Of a stretch of 64,000 nt of DNA, positions 13,342-24,915 are shown one piece after another. The notes under the pieces were generated by a model that was given only the letters and a program-made list of their open reading frames with translations, searched no databases and was not told the origin of the DNA. The position numbers and the translations under genes were made by a program. This DNA comes from Sciurus carolinensis (taxonomy: Eukaryota > Chordata > Mammalia > Rodentia > Sciuridae): positions 72,247,440-72,311,439 of the forward strand of contig NC_062232.1 in NCBI RefSeq assembly GCF_902686445.1. Direction: 5' to 3'. Numbering within the stretch: position 1 is the stretch's first letter; every line of letters begins with the position of its first letter.

Positions 13342-13590
13342 GGGGGGAAGGAGTGGAGGTTCACAAGATTGGGACAGAGGGGAATGGTGGGAAGAGAGAG
13401 GGGATAGGAGTGGGAAAGACAGTAAAATGATTCAGACATAACTTTTCTATGTTTATATGTGAATACATGACCAGTATAACTCCACATCATGTACAACCAC
13501 AAGAATGGAAGTAATATTCCATGTATGTATGATATGTCAAAATACATTCTACTGTCATATATAACTAAAAAGAACAAATAAAAATTTTAA
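13342..13590 (+). mobile_element. 5'-truncated L1 3' UTR
   Basis: This piece is only an L1 3' end: a purine-rich stretch (13345-13420), then CATCATGTACAACCACAAG, and a terminal segment ending ACTAAAAAGAACAAATAAAA before an A-rich tail. The terminal segment recurs at 19925-20098, 48925-49078 and, very short, 45737-45788. It differs from the 3' ends of L1-A and L1-B, so it marks another L1 subfamily. Confidence 0.6.
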
Positions 13591-13881
13591 AAAGGAAAAT
13601 CAATACATATATATATGATAAAGTTTGTATAGTATATACAAACTTTATTAAATTTGAAAAAGTTTTGGATCTCCTGTTAATTGTTGAGTTCTATCAATTG
13701 TCATATTTTCATATTTGCAATGAGGAATATTAGGAAAAGAAACACATACATTTAATTCAGCAATCCATTTGAGCAAGAAACAATCCAAAATATTATTTGA
13801 GCTTTAAACTCATCCCCTTTAAATAAAATGTACTCTCATAATACTACAGAGATCAATAAAAAATTAGATAGTAGAATGATT

Positions 13882-14859
13882 AAGAAGGTAAACTACACAT
13901 GCACTTCAGATATAGCACTAATCTCCAAAATTTATAAATAACTTACAAAACTTTACAACAAAATACAAAGAACCCAATCAATAAATGGGGAAGGAACTGG
14001 ATAGGCATTTACAAATGAAGACATATAGGTGATTAATATATGTAAGAAAAAGTGTTCAACATCTCTAGTAATTAGAGAAATGCAAATTAAAAACAACTCT
14101 ACAATTACATCTTACTCCAATTAGAATGGCTATTATCAAGAACACAAACAATAATAGATGTTGGCATGAATGTGGGGAAAAGGCACACTTTACATTGCTG
14201 GTGGAGTTGTAAATTAGTGCAGCCACTTAGAAAAAGCAGTGTGCAGAATCCTCAGAAATCCTGGAATGGACCCACCTTTTGATCTAGTTATCCCACTCCT
14301 CGGTTTATACCCTAAGGACTTAAAATTAGCATAATATACTAATGCAGCCACATCAATGTTTATAGCAGCTCAATTCACAATAGATAGATTGTGGAACCAA
14401 TCTAGATGCCCTTTCAACAGATGAATGGATAAGGAAACTGTGGTATATATGCACAATGGAATACTACTCAGCCTTAAGAAGAATGAAATCATGGCATTTG
14501 CAGGTAAATGGATGGAACTGGAGAATATCACGCTAAGTGAGATAAGCCAATACACAAAAACCAAGGCTGAATATTTTCCCTGATAAGTAGATGATGATAC
14601 ATAATGGGGGTGAGTGGCTAGAGGGTGAAGAGAAGAATGGAGGAACTTTACATTGGTAGAGGGAAATAAGAGGAGGGATATTAAAAATGGTGGAATGAGA
14701 CAGACATCATTACCCCTATATACACGTATGATTACATGAATAGTATGAATCTACATCGTGCACAACCATAGAAACGAAATGATGTACCCCATTTATGCAC
14801 AGTAAGTCAAATGCAGTCTGTAAAAATAAAAAAAAATTAAAAAAAAAAGAATGTGAACT
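13882..14859 (+). mobile_element. 5'-truncated L1 (ORF2 C terminus and 3' UTR)
   Basis: Sense L1 from the ORF2 C-terminal region (13895 on) to an A-rich tail at about 14846. Candidate target-site duplication AAGAAGGTAAACT (13882-13894) and AAGAATGTGAACT (14847-14859), 11 of 13 matching. The 3' UTR resembles that of the inverted L1 at 709-4086 and lacks the telomere-like cluster of L1-A and L1-B. Stops interrupt the frame. Confidence 0.85.
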
Positions 14860-15215
14860 CTAGACCTGAATTCCTAGGGTTTATTATCTGTCTCCTCTAT
14901 ATTTTGTGCTATAGGGTTTAGCCTCTTTGTACTTGGACTTCCTCATCTTTAAATGTGTTGGTAATTACGATACTCCCTCCATAAGTTTTTCTTTGTGAAA
15001 TTTAGGTTAATACATATAAACAGAACACAAACAAATATGACCAATTATAATTATCTAGTGGTATCTATTTAATGACTATTCTATTTTTTGTGTTCGTCTG
15101 TTGGGAATTTTGAACAAATTCATGAATATAAAAAATGTTATGGGTACAGAATCCTGATATATTTCCACATGATCTATTAAAAGGGAAAATCATTTTTTTA
15201 CAAAAGCATTTAATC
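14860..15215. other. Anonymous AT-rich DNA
   Basis: No feature recognised between two L1 fragments. Confidence 0.5.
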
Positions 15216-15942
15216 ACCCAAAACTTCATCATATTGCTTAGGACCCAACTTCTTTAACAAGACTCCTAATCATAAGAAGTAAAATTAAGAATCAATAAAT
15301 CGGATGGTTTCAAACTAAAAGCTTCTTCTCAACAAGGAAACAGTCAATAACATGAAGAGAGAACCTACAGAATGAGAGAACATCTTACCAGAGGCATCTG
15401 AGATAGAACATTAGTCTCCGAGATATGTAAAGAACTCAAAAAAACTTAACAAGAAAAAACCAAATAACCAGCTAATAAATGGGCTAAGGAATTGAACAGG
15501 TACTCACAGAAGAAGAAATACAATTGATCAACAAATATATGAAAAATGTTCAACCTCTCTAGCAATTAGAGAAATGCAAATCAAAACTACTCTAAGATTC
15601 ATCTCACTTCAGTCAGAATGGCAATTATCAAGAATATAAGTAATAATATGTGATGAGGATGTAGGGAATAGTTATAGTCATAAGTTGCTGGTGGGACTGC
15701 AAATTGGTGAAAACCCACTATGGAAAGCAGTATGGAGATTCCTCAGAAAACTTGGAATGAAACCACCATTTGGCCCAGCCTATCCCACTTCTCAGTAATA
15801 CCCAAAGGACTTAAAATCAGCATACTACAGTGACACAGCCCATCAATATTATAGCAATTCAATTCACAATAGCTAAACTATGGAACTAACCTAGATGCCC
15901 CTCAACAGACGAATAAAGAAAATGTGGTACATATACCACATT
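15216..15942 (+). mobile_element. L1 ORF2 fragment, left arm of inverted pair
   Basis: Sense ORF2 C-terminal sequence equivalent to about 28975-29690 of L1-A. It stops abruptly without 3' UTR or A tail at a palindromic core (AATGTGGTA-CATA-TACCACATT, 15921-15942). On the other side, related L1 sequence continues on the opposite strand. Confidence 0.85.
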
Positions 15943-17212
15943 CACCTAGGTTGGTTCCATATTTTAGATATTGTGAGTTGAGCTTCTATGAAATTGATGT
16001 GGCTGCATCACTGTAGTCTACTGATTTTAAGTCCCTAGGGTATAGGCCAAGGTGTGGATAGCTGGGTAAAATGGTGGTTCCATTCCAAGTTTTCTGAGGA
16101 ATCTCCATACTGCTTTCCAAAATGGTTTTCACCAGTTTGCAGTCCCATCATCAATGTCTGAGTGTACATTTTCCCCACATCTTCACCAACATTTATTGTA
16201 TTCTTGATAATTGTCATTCTGACTGGAGTGAGATAAAATCTTAGAGCAATTTTAATTTGCATTTCTCTAATTGCTAGAGATGTTGAACATTTTTTCATGT
16301 ATCTTGTTGATCAATTGTATTTCTTCTTCTGTGAAGTGTCTGTTCAGTTCCTTAACCCATTTATTGATTAAGGGGTTTTTTTTGGTGTTAAATTTTTCAG
16401 TTCTCTATATATCTTGAAAACTAATGCTCTCTATCTGAGGTGCCTGTGGTCAAGATTTCTCCCATTCTGTAGGCTTCCTTTTCAAGTTCATGATTGCTTC
16501 CTTTTCATGTTCATGATTGTTTCCTTGGCTGAGAAGAAGCTTTTCAATTTAAAGTCATCCCATTATTGATTCTTGCACTGTAGGAGTCTTGTTAAGCAAG
16601 TCAGATCCTAAGCTGACATGGTGAAGATTTGGGCCTACTTTTTCCTCTGTTAGGTGCCTAAGTCTTTGATCCATTTTGAGTTGAGTTTTGTGCAAGGTGA
16701 GAGACAAAGGTTTAATTTCATTTTGCTACATATGGATTTCCAGTTTTCCTAGCACCATTTGTTAACAAGGCTATCTTTTCTCCAATGTATGTTTTTGGGC
16801 ACCTTTATGTAGTATGAGATAACTGTATTTTTGTGTATTTGTCTCTGTGTCTTCTATTCTGTTCCACTGGTCTACACGTCTGTTTTGGTGCCAATACAAT
16901 GCCATTTTGTTATTATGACTCTATAATATAGTTCAGTGTCTGCTATTGTGATGCCTCCTGCCTTTACTTTTCTTGCTAAGTATTGCTTTGGCTATGTGGC
17001 TCTCTATTTTTCCAAATGAATTTCATGATGATTTCTTAGTTCTACAAAGAATGTCATTGGTATTTTAATAGGAATTACATTAAATCTGTATAATGCTTTT
17101 GGAAGAATGGCCATTTTGACAATATTAATTCTACCTATCCAGGAGCATGGGAAATCTTTCCATCTTCTAAGTGTTCTTTAATTTCTTTCTTTGGTACCCT
17201 ATTTTAATTGTG
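15943..17212 (-). mobile_element. L1 ORF2 fragment, right arm of inverted pair
   Basis: Antisense ORF2 sequence equivalent to about 28370-29650 of L1-A. It starts at the palindromic core and also lacks any 3' UTR or A tail. It overlaps the left arm over roughly 670 bp of element sequence, with moderate divergence between the arms. Relative to L1-A it lacks about 24 bp next to the core. Confidence 0.85.
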
Positions 17213-18062
17213 AAATGAACCATGTCAGAATAAAAATATCAACAAAATTAAATCCCATAATAACCTGAAAAATAATAATAGGAATATTATAAATGCTATC
17301 ACTTTTTAGATAGCATCTTTCTTATTTATCCATTCATCATTTTAAACATAGTAAACCTACACTTAGGTATTATAGTAACCAAAATTAACATTAGTAGTTT
17401 ATTCTTGATGAGTTTGTACCATCATTGAGATTAACTAATTTCAGAGAGTATGTTTTCATTTCTTCTCTTTAATCACCTTAATATTATATGATAATTATGC
17501 AAAAGTTATTGACAAAAAGTCTAATTATGAATGAACATTTCCTCTTTGTATTCATGTATTCTGAACAGCTATATTTTTTATGAAACATCTATTTTCTTAA
17601 CATATAGTCAACTTTGGCATAAAAAATATGGTATGTTTACATCAATTTTTTTAAACTTATCATTTTTTACTGAGGTAAGCACTCTGTTACTTTTTGAAAG
17701 TTTGCTTTGTACCCAGAAAATACAAGCTACTTTTTTGTTTTTGAAAAATGTGAAAATATGTAACTAGAAATTAGCTTTGCTCTTATTTCGGCTTGTGCTT
17801 TGCATACCTCTTAAGACTTAAGCCATCTATACTCAGTTCCTCTATGGTAGGGGTAAAATGGAGAGACTGAATTGGTGGCATACGTGATCTAAAGAGCTTC
17901 CAGTTCCCTCCAAACTTCCAATTGCACAGTTTCATTATTTAACTTGAAATTTTGTGAACTTAAAAAAACTTGATACCCTTTTATTGAAATAAATACCTTA
18001 AAGGATTGAAATTATATTGATGATCTGTTCTATCAAAGTCACTGCTTTCTGTCTTTATCCTC
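17213..18062. other. Anonymous AT-rich DNA
   Basis: No gene or nameable repeat. The longest frames lack family resemblance. Confidence 0.5.
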
Positions 18063-18140
18063 TGTTTTAGTCAGCTTTTTCAATGCTGTGACTAAATGAC
18101 CTGACTAGCACAACTGCAGAGGTAGCTTTCATAGTTTTAT
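18063..18140 (-). mobile_element. MaLR LTR 3'-end fragment
   Basis: TGTTTTAGTCAGCTTTTTC followed by a CTGTGACTAAATGACC word is the reverse of the 3' end of the same LTR group as 5263-5709 and 21352-21986. Only the last 80 bp or so are left. Confidence 0.6.
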
Positions 18141-18249
18141 AAATCCACTTAATTCATTTATTTTATAAGCATTAGAATATTTACCAAGTGGCTAGGCCCA
18201 GTGCCCAGATATTAGTACAACTTTATTTCTATATATTTCTATAAAGTTA

Positions 18250-18420
18250 TTTTTTCAATGAGATTAACATTTAAATCATTAAACTTTAACTAAAACAAAT
18301 TACTCTCTATAATATGGGTGGGCCTCATCTAGCCAGTTGAACATTTAATAGAAAAACGTGACTTCCCAAGAGGATAACAATTTCTAGAAGTAAAGCTGAT
18401 TAAGCAAAAGTTATCAAGTC
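18250..18420 (+). mobile_element. ERVL LTR fragment (MLT2-like)
   Basis: GAGATTAACATTTAAATCAT, then TATGGGTGGGCCTCATCTAG and AGTTGAACATTTAATAGAAA are characteristic middle words of MLT2-type ERVL LTRs. The right side is interrupted by SINEs. Confidence 0.55.
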
Positions 18421-18486
18421 CTTTTTTTTTTTGACCCAGGAACTGAACCCAGAGGTGCTTAACAACTGAGCCACATTCCCAGTTCT

Positions 18487-18517
<31 letters not shown>

Positions 18518-18611
18518 AATTTTGAGACAGGATCTCACTAAGTTGCTGAGACTGGATTTGAATTTCAATTCTCCTGTCTCAACCTCCCAAATCTCTGGAC
18601 CATATACACTC
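18421..18611 (-). mobile_element. B1-dID SINE
   Basis: Antisense ID half (GACCCAGGAACTGAACCCAG) with an expanded T/C-rich linker at 18484-18519, then the B1 half (TTTTGAGACAGGATCTCAC). The B1 5' end is cut where the next SINE starts. Confidence 0.85.
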
Positions 18612-18797
18612 TTTTTTGGGTGCTGGGAGCACTCAACCACTTAGCTACATACCCAGCCCTGTTTGTATTTTATTTAGAGACAGGTTCTCACTGAGTTGCT
18701 TGCACCTTGATTTGCTGAGGCTGGCTTTGAACTTAATGTCCTCCTGCCTCAGGCTCCCAGTTACTGGGATTACAGATCTGTGCCACCACATCCATTA
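18612..18797 (-). mobile_element. B1-dID SINE, second of a stacked pair
   Basis: A second antisense dimer directly follows: ID half (GCACTCAACCACTTAGCTAC), linker (TTTGTATTTTATTTAGAGAC), and B1 half ending CAGTTACTGGGATTACAGAT. The two SINEs are abutting, so one probably used the tail of the other as target. Confidence 0.85.
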
Positions 18798-19924
18798 AAT
18801 TAGTGATATTTTTAAATAAAAATTTTCTGGTTCTTTCTTATATAACAACATATACTAATGATGTACTGATGTTTTGGATTTTTGCCACCTTACTCTCTTT
18901 CCACATATGTCTTTTAAGCCCTTTAGGATATCAGTTTCTCAGAAGTAGTAACATTGCTGTCAAAAAAAAAAAATACTCATTGTTTAGACTCTTTTACCAT
19001 AAAACTTTAAAGAAGTAGGTCATTTTGATGGTTTATCAATTCCACAATATTCTTCCTCTATAAAATAAATTTTGGACACAAAGACAATCCATTGCTAATA
19101 CTTTAGCTTGTTTGATTATCAAAATATTGATATAATCTATATGTTAAGGAAAACTGACACCATACCACAAAACAGTATTACTTTGGAGATCTAGATAGCT
19201 CAGTTATGTTAGCCATTCAAAAGTTGATATATCTTTAAATCATACCTAAGAGTGACTAAATATCAATTTAGCTGATAATATTATCAAGACAAATAGTACA
19301 AACTAAGTCTGCATTTGACATAGACTTTCTGATTCTTTCATAGACTCATCATCACTCAACAGATTGTTTTTCTATATAATGACCCAGTTAGCCATTTCAT
19401 TATAAAAAGATAACCATACTCAATGTTAACTCATTTTTCTTACATATACAAATCACCATTTCAAAAATCCGAGCACACTTCATGGATATAAAAAATGACT
19501 CTTCTTCAGAAACAAGGAAATTATACAAAGATAGTCAAAATTCTTAACAATTTGTAAAAAGTTCTTGATCTCATGTGATTTTACAAAATATGTCAAGTAT
19601 ATAAGCAAAACTTGAAGGCATGTTTCTTTTCTATAAATGTTTTTACTGGCTCCATGAGAACAAGGTAGTACAATAATTCCTCACTCTAAAAAATAGAAAT
19701 TCATGCAATATATTACTTCTACTGTATTGCATTCTTCAAAACAGAAAATTAGTGCTAGTTGATGAGGTCTTTGAAGAAGAATCCCAGAGAATGCCTACAG
19801 AAGAATTAGTAATGCAATATTTAGTTTGTTCAAAGGACATCAATAAATGTTATAAGCAACAGATGAAATACTAGCTGGGAACTGCATTATTGTAGGAAGT
19901 CAAATGGACATGCCTTTCTTATGT
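18798..19924. other. Anonymous AT-rich DNA
   Basis: Nothing recognised over this stretch. Confidence 0.5.
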
Positions 19925-20098
19925 TCATGTATTAATACATGACCAGTGTAACTCCGCATCATGTTCAACCACAATAATGGGATTCTAATTAGAATAAGTT
20001 ATATTCAATGTATTTATAGTATGTCAAAATATACTCTACTGACTGACATGTATATCTAATAAGAAGAAATAAAAGAAAAATAAATAAATAAATAAATT
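19925..20098 (+). mobile_element. Very short L1 3' tail copy
   Basis: It shares the terminal L1 segment of 13342-13590: ACATGACCAGTGTAACTCC, then GTATGTCAAAATATACTCTA, ending in (AAAT)n. It has no ORF2 part, so it is an extreme 5' truncation or a tail-only retroposon. Confidence 0.5.
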
Positions 20099-20120
20099 TA
20101 GGTCATAAGTGGAAGAAATA

Positions 20121-20140
20121 CACACACACACACACACACA
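20121..20140 (+). repeat. (CA)n microsatellite
   Basis: Ten CA units close to the A-rich end of the L1 tail copy. Confidence 0.9.
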
Positions 20141-21351
20141 ATGCAGGGCTAAAGGAGTATTCACCTGAATAAACTGCTTAGCCTGGACATCATTAAGATT
20201 AGAGCAATCAGATATATCATATGTAATGTGCTACTTTTGATGTAGTTGGGACACAGGATATTGCATTCACATTATTTAGTTAAAAAAAATGTTGAAGTTC
20301 AATCTAATCCAGTTACTACTTACATGTAACTTCCAAATGAAAAGGTCATACAGAAACAGAATACAAAAACCTGTGCTACTAAATAGTTATATATATATAA
20401 AGGACCTAACCCTCTTGTTAGAATGCAAATTCTGATTCAGAGGACTTGGGATGCATACCAAGATTCTGCATTTTCTGACAAGTTTCCCAGTTGATGCAAA
20501 TGCCATTAGTTTATAACATGCTGAGAAATAAACACTAAAAGATAAGAACAATGTACAAATAAATCTAAAATATGAGACATTCTGCATGATGACTGGTCTA
20601 CACAATGGCATGAATACAAATAGGGATACAATTGTTCAACATTGAAGTGACTTCAGAAACCTCAAACCAAACGTATTATGATAATTTTGCATATTTTTTA
20701 TTCAAATGAATCAATTCTATGAAACATCATAGAGATCATTGGTGATAATTACATATATTTGCTATTGGGATTTATTTTAAATTTTGTTAGAAGTATCTAT
20801 GCAGTGTGATTATATAGAATATAATTTGAAGGAAACATGTTGGAATATTTAGATATATAACATGATATTATTAGAGACTTGCTTTAATATACATCAGCTC
20901 TCCCTAGATAATGGACATACTGCTTTATGTAATATCCTTCCTTGTGTGTAAAATATTTATGAAAATAAACCATAGAAATTTTCAAAGACTTTCTCATATT
21001 CAAGAAATAACAAGAATTTCTAGTGAAAGTCCCATACACTAATGTTAGAAAAGCAATTTATTTTATGACATTTTATTTATTATTATGCATTAAAATTTTT
21101 GCATGCATGTTTACAAAGCAAATATTTAATAAATGTATCAGTGTGAACAGATGAACCTACAAGAATATTTTAGACATAGAAAAATTAATTACAAATTTTT
21201 AAGGAAAGGGCATAGTTCTAATATTTGTCAAAATAAGTCATATTAATAGGATCATACTTCATGAAAAAGTGCAATTTATCACTAAAATGCAAGAACAGCT
21301 CAACTTAAAAAAATTTTCAATTAATGTCAACATGACATTAACAAAATGAGT
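20141..21351. other. Anonymous AT-rich DNA
   Basis: No feature recognised. Confidence 0.5.
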
Positions 21352-21986
21352 GACTATTATGGTTTGGATATGAAACATCCCCCAAAAGCTTATGTGTTTA
21401 AAACTTGGTTAGAGCCTTCACTGCTGAATGGTGAGAATTTTGTATGTGATTGGATCATGGAGACTCTAACATCATCAATGGGGTAATGTATTAATGAATT
21501 CATAACTTAATGGGATATTGGGATGTGGTGGAAACTTTTGGAGTGAACATTGGTGGAGGAAGTAGGCCAGTTGAGGCATGCCCTTAAAGAATATATTTTG
21601 TCACTGGCCCTTTCCTCTTGTTCTAGTCCTAACTGCCATGAGATGAGCATCTTTGCTCCATTGTGCTTTCCCTATCTTCATATTCTGCCTCGTAACAGGC
21701 CCAGAAACAATGGAGCCAAATGACAATGGACCAAAACCTGTAAAACTGTGAGCCAAAATAAACAGTTCCTCTTTTTTTAAAAAAATATATGTTTTTAGTT
21801 GTAGATGTACACAGTACCTTTATTTTATTTATTTATTTTGATGTGGTGCTGAGAATTAAAACCAGGACCTCACACATGCTAGACACACACTCTACCACTG
21901 AGCTACAACTTCAGCCCACATTTCCTCTTTTAAATTGTCTCTCTTGGATATTATTTTCATATGATGGGAAAGCTCTAACTAACACA
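21352..21986 (+). mobile_element. Solo MaLR-type LTR interrupted by an ID SINE
   Basis: It starts TATTATGGTTTGGATATGAA with the CCCCCAAAAGCTTATGTG word typical of the group. It ends GTGAGCCAAAATAAACAG..., then after the SINE AAGCTCTAACTAACACA. AATAAA is the likely ancestral polyadenylation signal. It is the same family as 5263-5709 but more diverged, with no internal region. Confidence 0.65.
21776..21921 (-). mobile_element. ID SINE with long AT-rich 3' tail
   Basis: Antisense ID element inside the LTR, flanked by TTCCTCTTTT at 21766-21775 and 21922-21931. Left of the tRNA-like head it carries a non-simple tail (reverse reading: AAAATAAAGGTACTGTGTAC...) shared with the ID copies at 46583-46706 and 61829-61954. 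Confidence 0.85.
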
Positions 21987-22003
21987 ATGTTAAAAACCTC
22001 ATT

Positions 22004-23823
22004 ATCATCTTAATAGATAGGAAGGAGCATTTGACAACATTCACCACCCTTTCATGATAAAAATGCTCAACAACTAGGAACAGAGTGAATTTTCATGACA
22101 TAATAAAGCTCATATATGAAAAGCTCACAGTTCACATCACATTCAATGGTAAAATCTGAAATATCTTCCTCTAAATTAAGGAACAAGGCAAAGATGCCCA
22201 TTTTGCCACTTGTATTCAATATAGTAATGGAAATCCTACCCAGAGCAATTAGGCAAGAGAAGAAAACAAAATACATCCAAATTGGGAAGGAAGAAGTAAA
22301 ATTGTTTCAAGATCATATGATTCCATATGTAGTAAGCCCTAAGGAATCCACAAAGCAAAGCAAAACAAAACAACATTGAATTACAACTAATAAATGAATC
22401 CAGAAATGTTACAGGATACCAAAACAATATGGGAGAATCAATTGCACTTCTATATACTAGTGATGAGTATTAAATTTAAGGAAATAATCTTACTTGAAAT
22501 ATCTTCATTAAAAATGAGATACTTAGGAATAAAATTAATGAAGTGAAAGACTCATAAATTTAAGCTTACAAAGCATTTATGAATAAAATATAAAGATATA
22601 AACCAATGGAAAGACAGCCCACATTCATGAATCAGAATTATTATTATTGGTAGGGCCCAAAGGAATACAATTCAAAGCGATGGACCCTGAATAGCTAGAA
22701 CAATCTTGGGAAAGAAGAACACTGTTGGAGGCATCACACTTCCTGATTTCAACGTATATATTACAAAGCTACCCTAATGAAAAAAGTATGAGACTGGCAT
22801 AAAGACACAAATGTATACCAAAGGAACAGAACAGAAAGCACAGCAATGAGTCTATGTATATGCAATTATGTGATATTTGACAAAAATATAAAGAAAGCAC
22901 ATGGAGAAATGTCAGTCCCTTAAACAACAAGGCATTGGTTAAACAGGATAGCCACATATAAAAATTAAATTGGACGCTTGTCTATATGAAACACAAAAAT
23001 CAAATCAAAACAGATTAAAGTTTTAAATACAAGTCGTGAAAAGTAAAATTTCTAGTTAAAAACTGGGAAATAACTTCATAAAATTCATCTTCAAAATGAC
23101 TTCTTAGATCTGACTCCAGATTCACAGATAATGAAAGAAAAACTAGACATGAAAAACTATGTGAACTAAAAAGATCATGCTCAGCAAAAGAAACATTTAA
23201 TAGACTGAAAATGAAATTATGAAATGGGTGAAACTACTTGCATACAAAATGGATTAACATCTAAAATATATGAGGGACTTTTTCAATAAAAGAGCAAAAT
23301 AAAATGATTTGATCAAAAAATGGGCAAAGACGAACAGACATTCATCAAAAGAGAAATAAATTGTGGACAAATATATGAGATATGTCCAACATTACGTTCA
23401 ATTGGGCAATGTAAATAAACTGCTTCTCATAGTTATTATGATAGATATTATTTTTGAAAAGAATATAAGCTTGACAAGATAGAGAAAATGGTAACCTTGT
23501 ACACTGTTGATGGGAATGTAATTTAGTGAAGCCATTATAGGAAACACTATGGAGGATCCTCAAACAATTTAAAATAGAACTACCATTTGACTCAGCAATC
23601 CCACTACCGCTTTTATATTCAAATGAAATGAAACCAGTATGTCAGAAACATCTGAACTCCCATCTCATTGAAGAACCATTCATAATTGCCAAGAAATGCA
23701 TATAAATTATGTACCTATCAAATGATGAATAGATAAGGAAAATGTGACTGATTAAGTTTTATAAAGAAGGAAATCCTGTCATTTCCAGCAACATGGATTA
23801 AACTGGAGATCATTGTGTTAATT
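22004..23823 (+). mobile_element. Old L1 ORF2, interrupted by L1-A
   Basis: Decayed sense ORF2 from before the RT active site (GATGCCCATTTTGCCACTTG near 22194) to the C-terminal part near 23820. It continues on the far side of L1-A at 30082, so L1-A landed inside it. Short frames such as 22116-22379 are relics. Confidence 0.8.
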
Positions 23824-23836
23824 AAAATAAGTTGGC

Positions 23837-24441
23837 GATCCAAGATGGCGGCCTAGAGGGAGACTGCACCCCCTGTCACTCTAGAACCCAGGAGTTAAGA
23901 AGGGGAGGCATTGAGAGACTCAGACTGAAATAGAGCCACGGGTGAGTCTGCCCACTGGGTAAAGCGCGGCCCGGGTGGCAGGCCCAGATAGAGGTGGCTT
24001 ATCGGAGCCGGGCAGGGCAGCTAGAGTCATCCACAGGCAGCCCTGCGCACTCTGGCGGTGGGCCCCGCCCACACAGCCAGCTTCTCCAGGTTCTCGGAAC
24101 GGAACTGGCCCGCTAGTGAGAGCCTTTCTGACCAGAACAAGCTCCGAGTCCCGGAGCCAGCGCATCGCAGCGTACTCCGGCACGCAAGCAGATTCAGGGA
24201 CCAGATAGGGCAGCCAGAGACTTCCCCAAGTAGTCTGGACCCCTGCGGTGGGAGGTGCCGTTCAAGGCTAGTTTCTCGGAGCTGACCGCCCAGTGAGAGA
24301 CTTTCTACAAAGAACCAGACAGAAGCCCCCGAACCAACGGAGAGCCTCGATCCGCAAGCAGCCTCTGGGATCAGGGCAGGGCAGCCAGAGACCTCTTCAG
24401 GCGGCTCTGCCCACTCCAGCTGCAGGCTCTCTTCACGGGGC
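23837..24441 (+). promoter_or_regulatory. L1-A 5' UTR monomer 1 (605 bp)
   Basis: A GC-rich unit opening with GATCCAAGATGGCGGCC, which contains a YY1-type motif (CAAGATGGCGGC), the element that positions transcription initiation in other L1 promoters. The same opening recurs 605 bp downstream. Inside the unit, a subrepeat of about 178 bp occurs (AGTGAGAG at 24115 and 24293). The likely role is RNA polymerase II promoter activity; that is inference from position, composition and the motif. Confidence 0.8.
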
Positions 24442-24915
24442 GATCCAAGATGGCGGCCTAGAGGGAGACTGCACCCCCAGTCGCTCCAGAACCCAGGAGT
24501 TAAGAAGGGGAGGCATTGACAGACTCGGACTGAAATAGAGCCACGGGTGAGTCTGCCCACTGGGTAAAGCTTGGCCCGGGTGGCAGGCCCAGATAGAGGT
24601 GGCTTATTGGAGCCGGGCAGGGCAGCTAGAGTCTTCCCAAGGTAGCCTTCCACACTCTGGCAGTGGGCTCCTCCCACACGGCCAGCTGCATGGTGCAGGC
24701 CCACAGTGAGAGCATTTCAGCACAGAGCCAGTTCCAAATCATGGAACCAGTAGGGGGCTAGGGGCAGTTTTCTTCAGATGAGCTGCTTTATCAGATTCCT
24801 CCAAGACATCAGGCTACTGAAGGCTGGGAGGTGATACACTGGAAATCTACTGGGACACTATAAGCCAATAGCGGAAAAATGCAATATCTCAGGGTCCCAC
24901 TGACAACTGACCAAT
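24442..24915 (+). promoter_or_regulatory. L1-A 5' UTR monomer 2 (shorter) and tether
   Basis: A second copy of the YY1-type opening followed by about 300 bp matching monomer 1, with one subrepeat (AGTGAGAG at 24705). The subrepeat array is shorter than in L1-B. From about 24750 a non-monomeric leader leads to the ORF1 start. The leader is nearly identical in L1-B, whereas the monomers differ in subrepeat count. Confidence 0.75.

Noticed and set aside
24058..24538. Plus-strand frames in the L1-A 5' UTR as genes
   Set aside because: They are chance frames in GC-rich tandem repeats and shadow the promoter monomers.
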